Numbered from the stretch's first letter, positions 45,102-57,050 are shown. The stretch is DNA of 64,000 bases from Diadophis punctatus similis (GCA_023053685.1 JALIGW010000025.1:9597453-9661452), one strand, 5' to 3'. Notes: generated from the letters alone by a model not told the origin. Program-made: numbers and translations.

Positions 45102-45326
45102 TTGGTTGAGATATTGCACAGTAGTTGGAATGCAGTATTGCAGGCTAACTCTGCTCACAGCCAGGAGTTTGATCCTGACAGGGCTCAAGGTTAACTCAGT
45201 CTTCCATCCTTCCAAGGTTGGTAAAATGAGGACTCAGATTGTTGGGAGCAATAGGCTGACACTGTAAACTGCTTATAAAGCAATATGAAATGGTATATAA
45301 ATCTAAGTGCTATCACTATTGCTTTC
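45102..45326 (+). repeat. tRNA SINE, (GCTATT)n family
   Basis: Head diverged ('GATATTGCACAGTAGTTGG'), then GGAGTTTGATCCTGACAGGG, CTCAGTCTTCCATCCTTCC, GGTAAAATGAGGACTCAG and tail TCTAAGTGCTATCACTATT. Its mid-part resembles the copy at 7524 (CTGCCCACAGTCAGG vs CTGCTCACAGCCAGG), a sub-type of the family. Confidence 0.88.
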
Positions 45327-45329
45327 TTT

Positions 45330-46030
45330 GTTGTGGATCGAACATCTGGAATCCCCTCTTTGGCATGACACCTAAGTGTACACATATTATATTATGGTTT
45401 GAAACTTAATGTAGTCTAATGCAATGGTTTCCAATCTGAATTCAATAGATCAGTGGCTGTCCATAACATTATTGCAGGTAATTTATGTAAGTATCTGTAT
45501 GCTTGTGAAAAGAATGAAAACAAACTAATAATAATGTCTCATGTACTTCCTGTGTCCGCTAAGGGGCTGACCACATTGATGTGGTAGAAAGGCTCAGTAC
45601 CTTCAATAAACCTGAGAGCAATACTGGGGGGCACATGAAGTCCTAATAGGGACACCCTTGCAAGCAGGTTTAGAAGAGAACTGGTGAAGCCTAGCCAATG
45701 AAGAAGTAATGCAGGGCAGGTGGGGTGCTGCTGATGTGAGGGAAGCAATGCCACTTTGAAGAATGAACTCTAAAATCAAGCATGGAAGAAGACAGTGGCA
45801 ATCCTCTTTCTGCATGAAGACACCTTTAATATCAAGAAAACGGCATGTACCAATATATATCAGTTTGGTGGTATATAATGGGATCATCAGTTTGAAAGAC
45901 AGTTCTCTAGTGACTTAGAAGAACACTGAATTTTTCTAAATGGATCCAGAAATCACTATAGTCACATAAAAGCCACAAGGAAGTCTGGTCTCTGATGATG
46001 CCAGTATTGAAACAGGAGCTTCTCATTTAG
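45330..46030. other. No recognised feature
   Basis: No supported gene or repeat. Confidence 0.45.
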
Positions 46031-46031
46031 A

Positions 46032-46112
46032 AGGATGGGAAGGAAGGAAGGAAGGAAGGAAGGAAGGAAGGAAGGAAGGAAGGAAGGAAGGAAGGAAGGA
46101 AGGAAGGAAGGA
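46032..46112. repeat. (GGAA)n microsatellite
   Basis: About 80 bp of pure GAAG tetramer. Confidence 0.97.
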
Positions 46113-47185
46113 ATATGAATAGCATAGCAATAAGTACATACATAAATTTAAATGGATCAGAATGATTAATGATTGCATGATGTCACATGCAAGTAACCAG
46201 AACTACTCATAAATAGCTTAAGCAAGAAACTTTATTATTCTCTACCTAAGTTACAAGAATATTGCCAGACTGCTTTCATTACCCTGAGAATGACCAAATT
46301 GGACTACATGGATCCTGGAGAGATCAAGCTTATGCCTTTTGCAGCTGCATAAGGACTCTAAGCTAAGCCCTTGCTTGACCCTTCCTTCCCATCTAGCTGG
46401 CAGTTTCCCAACATAGGATAAACTATTTGGGACATGAATTCATAAAAAGGATTGGAACGCCGATGGTATTCAAAATAGATATTATCTGGGACAGGTCCAT
46501 GGTTGCCACAGAGGCCATGAACATCTGAGATGACAGTCTTTAAAATAAGCAAATAATTGTCAGTTTAATCACAGCTGGGTCTAGGGCTTTATCAGAGAGT
46601 GGTCCTGACATTTTTCATGTCATCATATTTAATTAAAACTATGTTTAAACAAATAAAAAATGGGGACTGACATTTTCCATGCACATCTAGCTGAGCTCAA
46701 TAATTCAACACTGAAAAAGGCGGGGTGGGGGGTAGACTTTATGAAACCATAGTCTTAGAAGTGGATGGAATGTTTTACTGTTTTATGGCTGAAGGAACAC
46801 CTGTGGGAATAAGTCACAAGCAAGGTTGGCTAAATAAATCAACATTTGAAGCAACAGGTGGCAGGGGAGGGAGGACTTGGACAGCATAATGTAAGTTTCA
46901 AAAAAGCGACACATATTGCTAAAACATTTTGAAAGGAATTTCATTTTCAGCTCTCTATCTCTGGCAACCTGACAGTCTGTCCAACTGACATACTGTTAAA
47001 TTAATATGCAAAAAAAAAAAAAAAATCTGCCGGGAGCTGAAAGAAATAATTGCTATGCATCTAGTTGATCATGTTTAAAAGGAACAAGGAAGGAGAACTT
47101 CCTTAAAATCTTGGGGTCTACTCTATTTTTCAGGCAGTGGTTGGGAATGGCCTTACATTTAACAGTAAAAACTATTTATTTGTCT
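46113..47185. other. No recognised feature
   Basis: No supported gene. An A run is at about 47010-47024. Confidence 0.45.
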
Positions 47186-47357
47186 CATGGGTGAAATGCT
47201 CCCAGTTCGCTTTTACCTGTCGGTCATCGGAGAGCCGATCGCGAAGGCAGCGCAATGATCCGCCCACCCGCCGGGACATCGCCATTTGAGTTCTTTTACC
47301 CTCTGTGCATGCACAGAACGCTTTGTGCATGCGCACAGGGTAAAAAAACTCAAATGG
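47186..47357 (+). mobile_element. Left half of a hAT-like element with the hairpin core
   Basis: Starts CATGGGTGAAATGCTCCC and contains a palindrome 47282-47357 (CCATTTGAGTTCTTTTACC mirrored by TAAAAAAACTCAAATGG) around TGCATGCGCA. The same core is at 33763-33838. The right half is absent: a Snake1-like LINE end begins at the palindrome edge. Confidence 0.65.
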
Positions 47358-47875
<518 letters not shown>

Positions 47876-47879
47876 AAGG

Positions 47880-48449
47880 GTGAATTAGAGATTCTGCCCA
47901 TGTAGACAAAATGTTATCAATGGCGCCACTTGCATTACATGTCAGTAGGGTGGCAGATATTTCATGCCCTGCAGCAGCTTGTCATTCAGGCTGGTTCAAG
48001 TTCACATTTTTTATAGTGATGCTGGAAAGAAGAGGATGATTGGCTGCAGTTCTCTTTTGAACAAATCACTGAAATGCAGTTCATCTGATTTATAACATTG
48101 TATGGATAATAGGGCAAATTAAAGTTGGAAAAGAAATGATAAATAATAAGATTGTGAGGCTGAGGGAGGCTTTTTATAGTTTGTGAAAGCAGGGAGGAGA
48201 AGCTGAAGAAGTAAAAAGGATGTTGGTAATTATGATAACGATCCAGGAACACACAAAGGCAGAAGAAGAAAGAAACAGGGGGAAATGAGGGGGAAAATAT
48301 CACGCTTTGAACTTTTGAGCATGTAAAATACGTGGTGCAGCAAGTCTAAATGAGATCTTCTGATCACACTTTAATCACAGATCTGCAGTGGGGTATCTGT
48401 GATTCTCCAGTCGTAGCCAAATTATGACTTCCAACATCTCTTACCATTG
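47880..48449. other. No recognised feature
   Basis: No supported gene or repeat. Confidence 0.45.
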
Positions 48450-48457
48450 GTTAGAGT

Positions 48458-48771
48458 CAGTGGAGGGTTCCGGTTATTTTTGCTACCGGTGCGCATCGCG
48501 AGCATGAGCAGAAGTGAACTTGCATTCCATTGGGCGATTTCACTTCCGCGCATGCTTAGGATGACATTACAAGCCAAAACACAGCTGAGGAGCTTCTCAG
48601 CTATGCTTCGGAGGAAGAATAAAGGTCAGTATTGAAACAAGGGCGGGTAGGAGGGCTTTCTTCAGAAAGCTCAGAACGCGGAGAAGCCGGAAAAAAGCAC
48701 CCAAAATGACATCATCGCCGGGCTCCTACTGGTGCGGCATCCCACACAGCACCGGTAGGAACCCACCACTG
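48458..48771 (+). mobile_element. GC-rich hAT element, 'GAACCCAYCCCTG' family
   Basis: Starts CAGTGGAGGGTTCCGG, ends GGTAGGAACCCACCACTG; perfect 8-bp duplication GTTAGAGT (48450-48457, 48772-48779). Contains ACTTCCGCGCATGCTTAGG near 48541 and a shared GCTGAGGAGCTTCTCAGC block also found, in reverse, at 62450-62480. Confidence 0.93.
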
Positions 48772-49079
48772 GTTAGAGTGTTCACTGACATTTATGGGCA
48801 CCGTTGTTCATCAATGTTTATAGGAGTCCCATTTAGAAAATATTCCATTCTTGTTCAGTGTCTACCAGATAATGAGGGGAAAAAATGAGGTACAGCCAGG
48901 GAGTACTTAGCTCAAATTGCTAATGAGCCTGTCAAGAGTTCCTCTGTTCTTATATCAGTCAAGATTCTACGTCCTTCTTAGCATCAAGCATGAGGGGTAA
49001 GATCACACACATCCTGTAAAGGCAAGAAAATTCGAACAACTATGGCTGCTATTTCTCTCTGCTGACCAGAAAAGCAATA

Positions 49080-49457
49080 GAGAGAGTCCTTGACTTACGA
49101 CCCCAACCGAGCCCAAAATTTCTGCTGCTAAGCGAGACAGCTGTGGAGCTTAGCCCCATTTTACTTCCTCTCATGCCATGGTTATTATATGAATCACTGC
49201 AGTAGTTAAGTTAGTAGCATGGTTGCAAAGTGAATCTGGGTTCCCCGTGGACTTTGTATGTTAGAAGGTCGCAAAAAGTGATCACATGACCCCAAGATGC
49301 TGCAACCGTCATAAACGTGAGTCTGAATTTTGATCAGGTGACCTTGATGATGATGCTATGGTTATAAGTGTGAAAAATAGTCATAAGTCACTTTTTTCAG
49401 TGCCAATGTAACTTCAAATGATCAATATATGAACTGTTGTAAGTTGAGGACTACCTG
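49080..49457 (+). mobile_element. TA-flanked TIR element, 'AGGTAGTCCTCGA' family
   Basis: Left GAGAGAGTCCTTGACTTACG (first bases drifted), right GTAAGTTGAGGACTACCTG, TA at 49078-49079 and 49458-49459. Interior matches 28735-29120 block for block. Confidence 0.85.
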
Positions 49458-49461
49458 TAGC

Positions 49462-49847
49462 CAAAGGTGGGCTGCTGGGGGTTTGCAGGGGTTCAGGAGA
49501 ACCTTTAGCTAAGATTCTGTGCAGTTTGGGGAACCCCCAAATCCCACTCCTGGCTGGCCCTACCCCGCCCACCCCGCCCCACCCCTCCCAGGAGTCCCCA
49601 TGCAGCCCGTTTTGGATGCAGGTAAGTGCAGGACATGTGTAGAGGCTCGGGGAGTGCGAAAAATGGGCCTACCAGAAGTAGGCCTCTGGAGCCTGGGGAG
49701 GCCATTTTTGCCCTCCTGGAGGCTCAAGGAAAGCCACCGGAGCTCAGGGAGGGCTGTGGTGCAGGAGGCTGACTAGGCCACACCCACCACGCCCACCCAG
49801 CAATTGGGCAGAAAACCCCTTCCTAAAATTTTTGAAGCCCACCCCTG
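49462..49847 (+). mobile_element. hAT element 'AAAGGTGGGCT' inserted at the end of the TIR element
   Basis: Starts CAAAGGTGGGCTGCTGG, ends TTTTGAAGCCCACCCCTG; exact 8-bp duplication CCTGTAGC (49454-49461, 49848-49855). The duplicated bases include the last four of the neighbouring TIR element. Interior has 'GGAGCCTGGGGAGGCC' blocks like those in 4597-5032. Confidence 0.92.
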
Positions 49848-49859
49848 CCTGTAGCCATG

Positions 49860-50332
49860 CAACCCCCCATCAAATATGTACAATATTCAACAAACCATGG
49901 ATTCTTAGAAAGGCACTTTAAAATTATTTAGAAATGGACAGAGTTTTCTTTTCCAGGAACTGATCTGTTCCATAGAAAACAGTTCCGGCCAGCAATGTAT
50001 TTTGTTTAACAAATTTAAGCCTCATTATAAAAAGTGGTAGCAGCCTTACGTTTACAGCGCAAGCTTGCTCAAGCAAAACTAAGCTATTCCAAACATTATC
50101 AAAAGAAAGATGGCATGTTTCAATAGGAAATATATTACCGCAGCTTGAAAATGTGTTCCCCTATCTCACAAATGAAACCTTTGGCTAGACCTTAAAAAAT
50201 GCATACGATCTTAGATTAACAATTGAATGGGTAGCCAAGGACCTCGTGTCTGTTGCTGATAGTGTCAGTTGGTGACAGTAACTGACAGGAACATTTAGAA
50301 ACCAATCATAGAAGAACACTTGGTGGATTCAA
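49860..50332. other. No recognised feature
   Basis: No supported gene or repeat. Confidence 0.45.
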
Positions 50333-50369
50333 CGACTGGCCCTCCCGAACCGGCAGCATTTCACCACTG
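50333..50369 (+). mobile_element. hAT scar: terminal piece with target duplication
   Basis: 'CCCGAACCGGCAGCATTTCA' followed by CCACTG, between two ATTCAAC copies (7 bp). Most of the element is deleted, leaving the last 37 or so bases. Confidence 0.6.
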
Positions 50370-50439
50370 ATTCAACATCATGCTCACTTGTTATTTGGCT
50401 AACCGCGATTTTCTAAATAAGCCACAATTAGTCCCCAAA

Positions 50440-50632
50440 GGTACTTTTTCAAGAGGCAACTGGAGCTTCTGGTTTTTCTTTGAAGACTGAAGAAAATAAG
50501 ATCTGAAGATGCTTCTTGGATGAGAAGCAAAACATCTTCAATGAATAACCAGAAAGTCCTGTTGCCTCTTTAAAAAAAGCACCTTTGGGACAATCATAAC
50601 TTGGATGACTGAGAATCTCCATAGACATTAAG
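50440..50632 (+). repeat. Repeat with two-stem hairpin, second family
   Basis: CTGAAGA (50503-50509), GCTTCT/AGAAGC stem around TGGATG, then AAAAC and CATCTTCA closing an outer stem. It is followed by 'CACCTTTGGGACAATCATAA' and GGATGACTGAGAATCTCC. The latter part recurs in reverse at 52118-52190. Confidence 0.65.
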
Positions 50633-50701
50633 CTACGATTACCTGTGTTCACACAACAACTCACAAAACTGTTTTACATACCATGGGCCAAAATTGTTTA
50701 A

Positions 50702-50923
50702 TAGCACTTAGCAATAGCACTTAGACTTATATACCGCTTCATAGTGCTTTACAGCCCTCTCTAAGCGGTTTACAGAGTTCAGCATATTGCCCCCAACAAT
50801 CTGGGTCCTCATTTTACCGACCTCAGAAGGATGGAAGGCTGAGTCAACCTTGAGCCAGTGAGATTTGAACAGCTGAACTGCTGAACTGCAGTGCTGCATT
50901 TTAACCACTGCACCACCTTGGTT
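50702..50923 (-). repeat. tRNA SINE, (GCTATT)n family
   Basis: Minus strand: 'CAAGGTGGTGCAGTGGTTAA' head, TTCAAATCTCACTGGCTC, GTTGACTCAGCCTTCC, GGTAAAATGAGGACCCAG, tail TATTGCTAAGTGC. Near complete. Confidence 0.92.
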
Positions 50924-51636
50924 CTTAAACCATATGCTTCTTACCATAATTATGTGAATTCTTTCAAATCTCAATTTTTAAAAATTGTTAGAAGACTGAC
51001 TTTTTAGGGAAAAATCTCCTCCTTTAGGGTTTATTTGAATCAGGGTTTAGTTTATGATACTTGTACACACAGTTCTAAAAATCAACTGGAATGGATAACA
51101 CATACTATACTATAATCAAACTTTTTTAAAGTAGTTGTTTAAAAACTAAACTTCAAAAGAAAAGAAGAAACAGTACACCAAATGAAATCCTGTAAGTTTC
51201 ACATGGTCACAAGCGCTCCAAATATCTGCTTTAAAAAAGATGTAAGAATTCCCAACTGGAACTGTTTCCAAAGGGCACAATGGCGGGTGCACAGCTTTAA
51301 TACGAATTGTCAAAAAAAATCATTTTTACACTACAGGAACTAAGAAAAAAAATTACAATAATAGAAGAAATTGAATCTCCCCATTCAAGCCGCTTAGGGA
51401 TAAAAACTGCCATTATAGAATCCACTCGATTTCTATTCATAGCAAAAATGGTCACATAGTGCCACATCTTATACCTGAAATAATATAAGTCTTTTCAGGA
51501 AAAGTCTGGGCCCCAATCATTCAGTGAGTAAATGTGGACTTCAACCTGGTTTCTGCAGTCCTACTCCTTAATGGCTATGCCATACTATTGCTGCTGTTGT
51601 TACTACATTTTTTTTCCTTTTAATGATCCTGTAATG
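50924..51636. other. No recognised feature
   Basis: No supported gene or repeat. Confidence 0.45.
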
Positions 51637-51830
51637 CCTTGCATCAGGGTGGAGTCAGGGTGACTGAATGGAGCTGAGCGTTTACTGGCCGGATGCCCTT
51701 CCTGACGCCTATGTGGAGCTCACAGCAGATATTTTCCCTCTGCATCCAGAGAGAGAAATACCTGCTCACAGCCTCCTGATTGTGAGGCGAGAGCTCCACC
51801 TCTAGACCACGATGCCGTTCATTGTCATTA
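51637..51830 (-). repeat. tRNA-headed SINE with 'GGCCGGATGCCCTTCC' type core
   Basis: Minus strand head 'GGCATCGTGGTCTAGAGG' (A box) and CTCGCCTCACAATCAGGAGG, then GCTGTGAGCAGG; downstream GGCGTCAGGAAGGGCATCCG. The latter block is conserved in several vertebrate SINEs, so a V-SINE-like relation is possible. Its head matches 36672-36762. Confidence 0.7.
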
Positions 51831-52117
51831 CTACATACAAATGGTAAATTCTTTCTTTGAGTAAGCTATTACATATTAATATCCGTATGTATCAACCAGC
51901 TGGAAAATACCCCTGAAACGCCAAAAGACATCAGAGCAAAACAAATCAAGGAAACCTCTGCAAAGAATGGTGGAGAATCTCAGCAGCCACAGAATGCTAA
52001 TTGATTGTCATTAGCTTGCAAGGTAGTCAAGACAAGAAGCACAACCCGGAGTACTAACTCTTATCTTTATTATAGAGTTACATTAACAGAATCTTGCAAG
52101 GCTGAAAGTATTTCTTC

Positions 52118-52190
52118 CCTCAATGTCTATGGAGATTCTCAGTCATCCAGGTCATGGTTGTCCCAAAGGTGCTTTAAAAAAAATCTTTCC
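52118..52190 (-). repeat. Fragment of the 50440-50632 repeat, reversed
   Basis: 'GGAGATTCTCAGTCATCC', then GGTTGTCCCAAAGGTGC, the complement of 50580-50632. Confidence 0.7.
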
Positions 52191-52273
52191 TCCTTTCATT
52201 TGACTTTCTGAAAAGACTGGGAGGGTCTCATCTGAAATGATCCATAATTGGTGAGCCAATAGAGCCTTTAGAT

Positions 52274-52527
52274 CAGTGGTGGGTTGCTTCCGGTTTGGAC
52301 CAGTTTGCCAGAACCGGTGGCGGAAATTTGCCCCCGCTCGCCGAACCGGCAGTGATGGCTGGCTGGCCACGCCCCTGAACAGGTCCTCCAGTTGCCGCTC
52401 CTCAAAAGTGGCTGGCAAACAACCCTCTGCGCCTACACAAAGGCTTCTGCACATGCACAGAGGGTCATTTCCCTGAAGTGACGCACTTCTGATGCGATGC
52501 GAAGGTAAGTGGAACCCACCACCTCTG
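52274..52527 (+). mobile_element. GC-rich hAT element, 'GAACCCAYCCCTG' family
   Basis: Starts CAGTGGTGGGTTGCTTCC, ends GGAACCCACCACCTCTG; perfect 8-bp duplication CTTTAGAT (52266-52273, 52528-52535). Interior: CGCTCGCCGAACCGGCAG, GGCCACGCCCCTGAACAGG, CTTCTGCACATGCACAGAGG. Confidence 0.94.
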
Positions 52528-52535
52528 CTTTAGAT

Positions 52536-53655
52536 GCTGGTTGTCCCGTCTGTGGCTCTCCCTCCTGTTTTCCACAGACATCACGGACAACTATTACAAT
52601 AGTTGAGGGAAGAGAGAAGGATCCAGAAGATTTTCATGCAGTAAGAATGTGGGAAAAGAATACAAGAGGAATGGAGTGGAGTCATCTATTAGACAACCTG
52701 GAAGAGCAGTTGGAATTCGGGATGGGTTGGCACCCCAACCTTTTATATCTTCTTCTTCTGCTACCATTGTTATCCCTGCTTCTACCTCTAATCCTGCTAT
52801 TTCAGAAAGTCCCATTGACCCGACAACCTGTGGAAGATGAATTGTCCTGCTATTAGAAACAAATACAGGATTAGGAAGACTTTCTTGTGGTACCTTTATC
52901 CCTCCTTATCTTTCTCCTTTTTACCTCCCTCCCCCTTTTTTTCCTTGCATTTTAGAGAGCCCGTCACTTTCAACTGTCTGTCAGCTGCTATAGAGTCTGA
53001 CTCTGGCAATGGCACTAGGTAGATAACAGTGTTATGAGCTGCCACCAGCAATCTTTGGTTTCCATCAGGAGTTTATATTCTCATTCAGGCCCTGCTGTTT
53101 CACCCCTTAGAGGTTCTTATGCTTCCGATTTATTCCTGCAAGGAACGTCAAGGTTAATCTCTTTCATGCCAATGGAAGGGAATGTTGGAAATTTCATGCT
53201 CTTTCTTTTTAATTATTAAAACAAATCTTCAAATGCCCTTCTATCTCATTCACAAGAATTAAAAATTGCCACTCTGCAGTCAATCTTGTTGAATGGCGAT
53301 CCAGCATACTGTTGTCATAGTAACCGGTAAGAGGTCCCTATGTGGTTAAGCGTAATCTCCACTGTTGTCAAAAGCAAAGCTTCTTCTGCCTGTGGATTCT
53401 TCAGAGCCAGAGAGGAATTTTTCACCCACTGCTATTAGAATAAGGAAACTTTTGACTGAGTTTCTGCTTTGCTTACAGTGCTTCTCATTTCCATTTGGAT
53501 AGCATGTTGGTTAGACATTGCAAATAGACTTGCAAGACCCAGGAAAGAGCAGCCATTTTGAGCCTAAGCTTTCACGATGAAGAAGGTTGATGTTTAGCAA
53601 TGCTGTTAGCCTTTTAGGAGTTTTGAAACCCTTCAGTACAGAGGTTCACAGTCTG
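52536..53655. other. No recognised feature
   Basis: A 115-codon frame at 52509-52856 has a Leu-rich hydrophobic C-terminus but starts inside the hAT element and shows no known domain. I do not call it a gene. Confidence 0.4.
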
Positions 53656-53659
53656 GTGC

Positions 53660-54160
53660 CATTACAGCTATTATTATTATTATTTATTAAATTTATATGC
53701 TGCCCATCTCACTGTCACGTGACTCTAGGCAGCTTACAACATTATAAAAGCAAAAGCACAAAAGCACAAAACATTAAAACATGAAATATTAAAAATGAAC
53801 AATAGTGAGACGTTAGGAACTAGAATACAACGGGATGGAGATGGAATCTTCTTCCTAGTCCACTAACCATCTCCAGTGTAGAATACCCCCATCAGGACCC
53901 AGACAAATTGACAGAACCAGGTTTTGAGGCTCTTTCAAAAGGACCACGAGGGACCCAATGTTCCAGAGAGTGGGAGATATGGCAGGAAAGCCCCTTCTCC
54001 TAGATGCCACCACCCAGAATTCCTTGCTATGGGAATTCCAGCTACAGCTGTTGAAACAATTGCTATCACTGTGGTTTACATGAGCACCATATTGGAGAAG
54101 CTGCTTTCATATGCTGGACCTGACAGCTTTCTAGCAGTGACAGCTCTGGAGGCTGTGTAT
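53660..54160 (-). repeat. L2 LINE 3' end, diverged
   Basis: Minus strand reads LSGTLGPSWSF and KSLKTWFCQF, compare L2 'LWNxLP...FKKALKTWLF'. It is followed by a 3' UTR with 'GCCTAGAGTCACGTGAC', GGGCAGCATATAAATTT and an (ATT)n tail at 53670-53685. Confidence 0.65.
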
Positions 54161-54660
54161 TGATTTTACCTGTAAGGTTTGCCTCACCATCCTTGCTTGG
54201 ATCTGAGTGGCAACCTAGTGTCCTGGCCTAAAGCAATACGTGGTTAGAAGCTCAGCCCAGGCTGAGTTTCCAACAGCTTCCCAAGAGACAGAAGTACGTG
54301 TGTTTGCAAAAAGATAAATTTATGTTTTGTTTCGAAGGGGACATGTGCAGGTCTACATCCATTAAATGTTGCTTTCTTCTCTAAAATATTAGCAATCTCA
54401 TTAATAGTACTTTCTTGGGTATTGGATCTCAAGAATGAAATTGATTGAAAAGGCACATTTTAGTGAAATATCATTATATACCACCAGAAAGAGGGCTTTT
54501 TGGCTCCTGGCGGTGAAACTGAAGTCTGTATTATTTTGAGAAGTTTGGACTCCATGAGAATAGTATGGGGGAGATTCTAACTTGGGAAAAGATTGAACGA
54601 ATGATTGTTCTGATTCTCGCTATGGATGAAACATGTAACAGTGATACCCATTGTCATTGG
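54161..54660. other. No recognised feature
   Basis: No supported gene or repeat. Confidence 0.45.
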
Positions 54661-54662
54661 TC

Positions 54663-54897
54663 GAGCCGAGTTGGTGCAGTGTGTTAAATGCAGCACTGCA
54701 GGCTACTGCTAGTTCAGCTGTTCAGCTGTTCAAATCTCACCGGCTCCAGGTTGACTCAGCCTTCCATCCTTCCGAGGTGGGTAAAATGAGGACCCAACTT
54801 GTTGGGAGCAATATGCTGAACTCTGTAAACCACTTAGAGAGGGCTGTAAAGCACTATGAAGCGGTATATAAGTAAAGTGCTATTGCTATTGCTATTG
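54663..54897 (+). repeat. tRNA SINE, (GCTATT)n family
   Basis: Head GAGCCGAGTTGGTGCAGTG, B box GTTCAAATCTCACCGGC, GACTCAGCCTTCCATCC, GGTGGGTAAAATGAGG, 'CACTTAGAGAGGGCTG', tail TATTGCTATTGCTATT. Confidence 0.93.
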
Positions 54898-55180
54898 GGG
54901 CACTTGGTACCATGTCCAAGAACTTCACAAAACACATCAAGAAATTGCAGCTTCCTGCAATAACACCAGTGGAACTGCAGAAAACTGTGCTACTCGGAAC
55001 ATTATATATTTTAAGAAAATACTTGGTTGATACCTAGGACGCTGGCAGCAACCCGTATCAACCATTAGCATCAGTCAATGGTATTTATGACACATCTTTA
55101 AATGTTCAGTTGACTGAGTTTCATGTTTAATGAATACAAGAAATAAAAATAATAATTACTATTACCATTACTATTATTTC
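54898..55180. other. No recognised feature
   Basis: No supported gene or repeat. Confidence 0.45.
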
Positions 55181-55185
55181 CAGGT

Positions 55186-55290
55186 CTAACTAATAGCCCT
55201 GGGATTCCTTGGAAGTTTCTCATCCAAGTACTAGCAAATCCCAACCCTGCTTAGCTTCTGAACTCAGACAAATTCAACTAGGGGATGTCA
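55186..55290 (-). repeat. 5S rRNA-related SINE fragment
   Basis: 'CTCATCCAAGTACTAGCAAA' and CCCAACCCTGCTTAGCTTCT are the complement of the conserved 5S rRNA middle (AAGCTAAGCAGGGT ... TAGTACTTGGATG). Too diverged and short to be a functional 5S gene; fits a 5S-derived SINE relic. (TTA)n-like sequence adjoins it. Confidence 0.65.
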
Positions 55291-55990
55291 CTGCTGAAGT
55301 TTTGTAACACCCCTCCCCCTTCAATAAATGGTAAAGAAAAAGGAAAATCATACATGGAATGCCTTTCCTGCCAACAGTCTCAGGGCAACGGATTGACACA
55401 AGTGTTGACAGATGAAGAAAACAGAAAACATGGGCCTCTATAGGTTTCTGCTGCTTTTATCTAAATAGCAGAAGCAGGGCTTGCTCTGCAATGACAGGAT
55501 ATGGCTTTCATCAGACTGACCCATTTGACACTCCTCCCCTCACAAACCCCACCAGTGGTAAAGAATAACTTGATAATTAGATTGGAAGAATGATGGAAAG
55601 GCATAGGGGGGAAAATCTAGAAAAAAATAAAAGTGGTTGATGGAATAGAATGAGAACAGATACAGGATTGATACATAGATTAAGATCAGACATTATTCCC
55701 CAGTGATGTGAACATAGATTTTCCCAGTGTTCTGTGACAAATTATTTACAAATGTTTCCAGAGACTAAATGGAGATCTGCTAGTAGAATTCAGCAGAGAA
55801 ACGCAAAATTTTAATGGAACTGAGATTGTTCCTCTGATCCCATCAATAGTCACAATGGAGTTGAAACTTCTTCTGAAACAGCCCAATGACGAATGTATGA
55901 GTATTGAAGGAAGAAAAAGGAAAACTGGGAAGGGAAGCAGAATGGAATGGGGTGGTTATATCCCCAAACAAAGACATCTATATGATTATG
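55291..55990. other. No recognised feature
   Basis: No supported gene or repeat. Confidence 0.45.
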
Positions 55991-56002
55991 TTTGGTTGTA
56001 GG

Positions 56003-56295
56003 CATGGGTGGGTTCCACTTACCTTCGCTACCAGTTCGCATTGGGTTGGAAGTGTGCATTTTGCACCTGCGCTCGCTTCGCTCATGCGTGCGCCTGTGTC
56101 ACAACATGGAAATGACCCTCTGCGCATGCACAGAAGCCTCTGCGCATGGGCAAAGGGTTCTTTGCCAGCCATTTCAGACCGGAGGACCGGTTCAGAGGCG
56201 TGGCCAGCCAGCCATTGCTACCACTTTGGCAAGCGGGGGAGAATTCCGCCACCAGTACAGGCGAACTGGTCCGAACTGGCAGTAACCCACCACTG
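56003..56295 (-). mobile_element. GC-rich hAT element, 'GAACCCAYCCCTG' family, reversed
   Basis: Starts CATGGGTGGGTTCCACTTAC, ends CAGTAACCCACCACTG; flanks GTTGTAGG / GTCGTAGG (55995-56002, 56296-56303) agree at seven of eight. It is 52274-52527 in reverse, with CTCTGCGCATGCACAGAAG near 56127. Confidence 0.92.
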
Positions 56296-56369
56296 GTCGT
56301 AGGCTTCACTTGTTGTAATTGTACATGGGAATGACCTTGGCAGACAGGAAGAGGAACTGCAGCCTAGAC

Positions 56370-56553
56370 CAGGGGTGTCAAACTCGATTTCATTGAGGGC
56401 CACATCAGTGTTGTGTTTGACCTTGGGGGTGGAGTGGGCATGGCTGGGGTGGGCGTGGCCAGCTTGACATCACTCGTGTCGGGAATGCCTGTGGTGGCCC
56501 AAGCGCTCTGGTAGCAAAAACTGGCTCCTGAGCTCTTGAGTTTGACACCCATG
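56370..56553 (+). mobile_element. Small hAT element, 'CAGGGGTGTCAAACTC' family
   Basis: Starts CAGGGGTGTCAAACTCG, ends GAGTTTGACACCCATG; perfect 8-bp duplication GCCTAGAC (56362-56369, 56554-56561). Longer than relatives at 7687 and 32125, so probably closest to the full non-autonomous form. Confidence 0.94.
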
Positions 56554-56561
56554 GCCTAGAC

Positions 56562-57050
56562 AATGGTCTGATAAAACAGAATTTGAGTCCAAAAGAGGAG
56601 GGATGGCAAAAGCATCTCAGATGGGACCTTCCCTAGTTTACAGAAGAGTAAAAGTGAGGGGCAGGAGAGCTATTTTCAGATTTGTGAAACTTTATTATCA
56701 TTACCTTACAATAAAGGTAGAGCTGATATTTCTGGGATATACTTCTCATCTGGACTACCTAGCAAGGCTGACACATATAATGATGTGGCAGGAATCCATG
56801 ACAGTGTTTAGATAATTAATCAGAACTTTCACCCTTAATTTGTTTTCTCAAAAAGGCACCAATATTGAAACTTCTAGTATACACATTTTGAAAGACTGGT
56901 GATTAAGCTATTTTAGCCTAAACCACTCACATTCAAACAAGTTCACTATTATACAAATATAAACATTACTTATTACAATTTCAAGAACCAGATTTGCAAA
57001 CATTGTGCATATTTATTTTAGAGGGAGTAAGTAATAAATGTAAGTTGAGT
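56562..57050. other. No recognised feature
   Basis: No supported gene or repeat. Confidence 0.45.

Noticed and set aside
52509..52856. Possible small membrane protein with Leu-rich C-terminus
   Set aside because: It starts inside a hAT element, has no homology I recognise and no gene context; the hydrophobic run follows from CTTCTTCT-type sequence.
55186..55290. 5S rRNA gene
   Set aside because: Only the middle of 5S is matched, with many changes and no intact internal promoter; a SINE relic is more likely.
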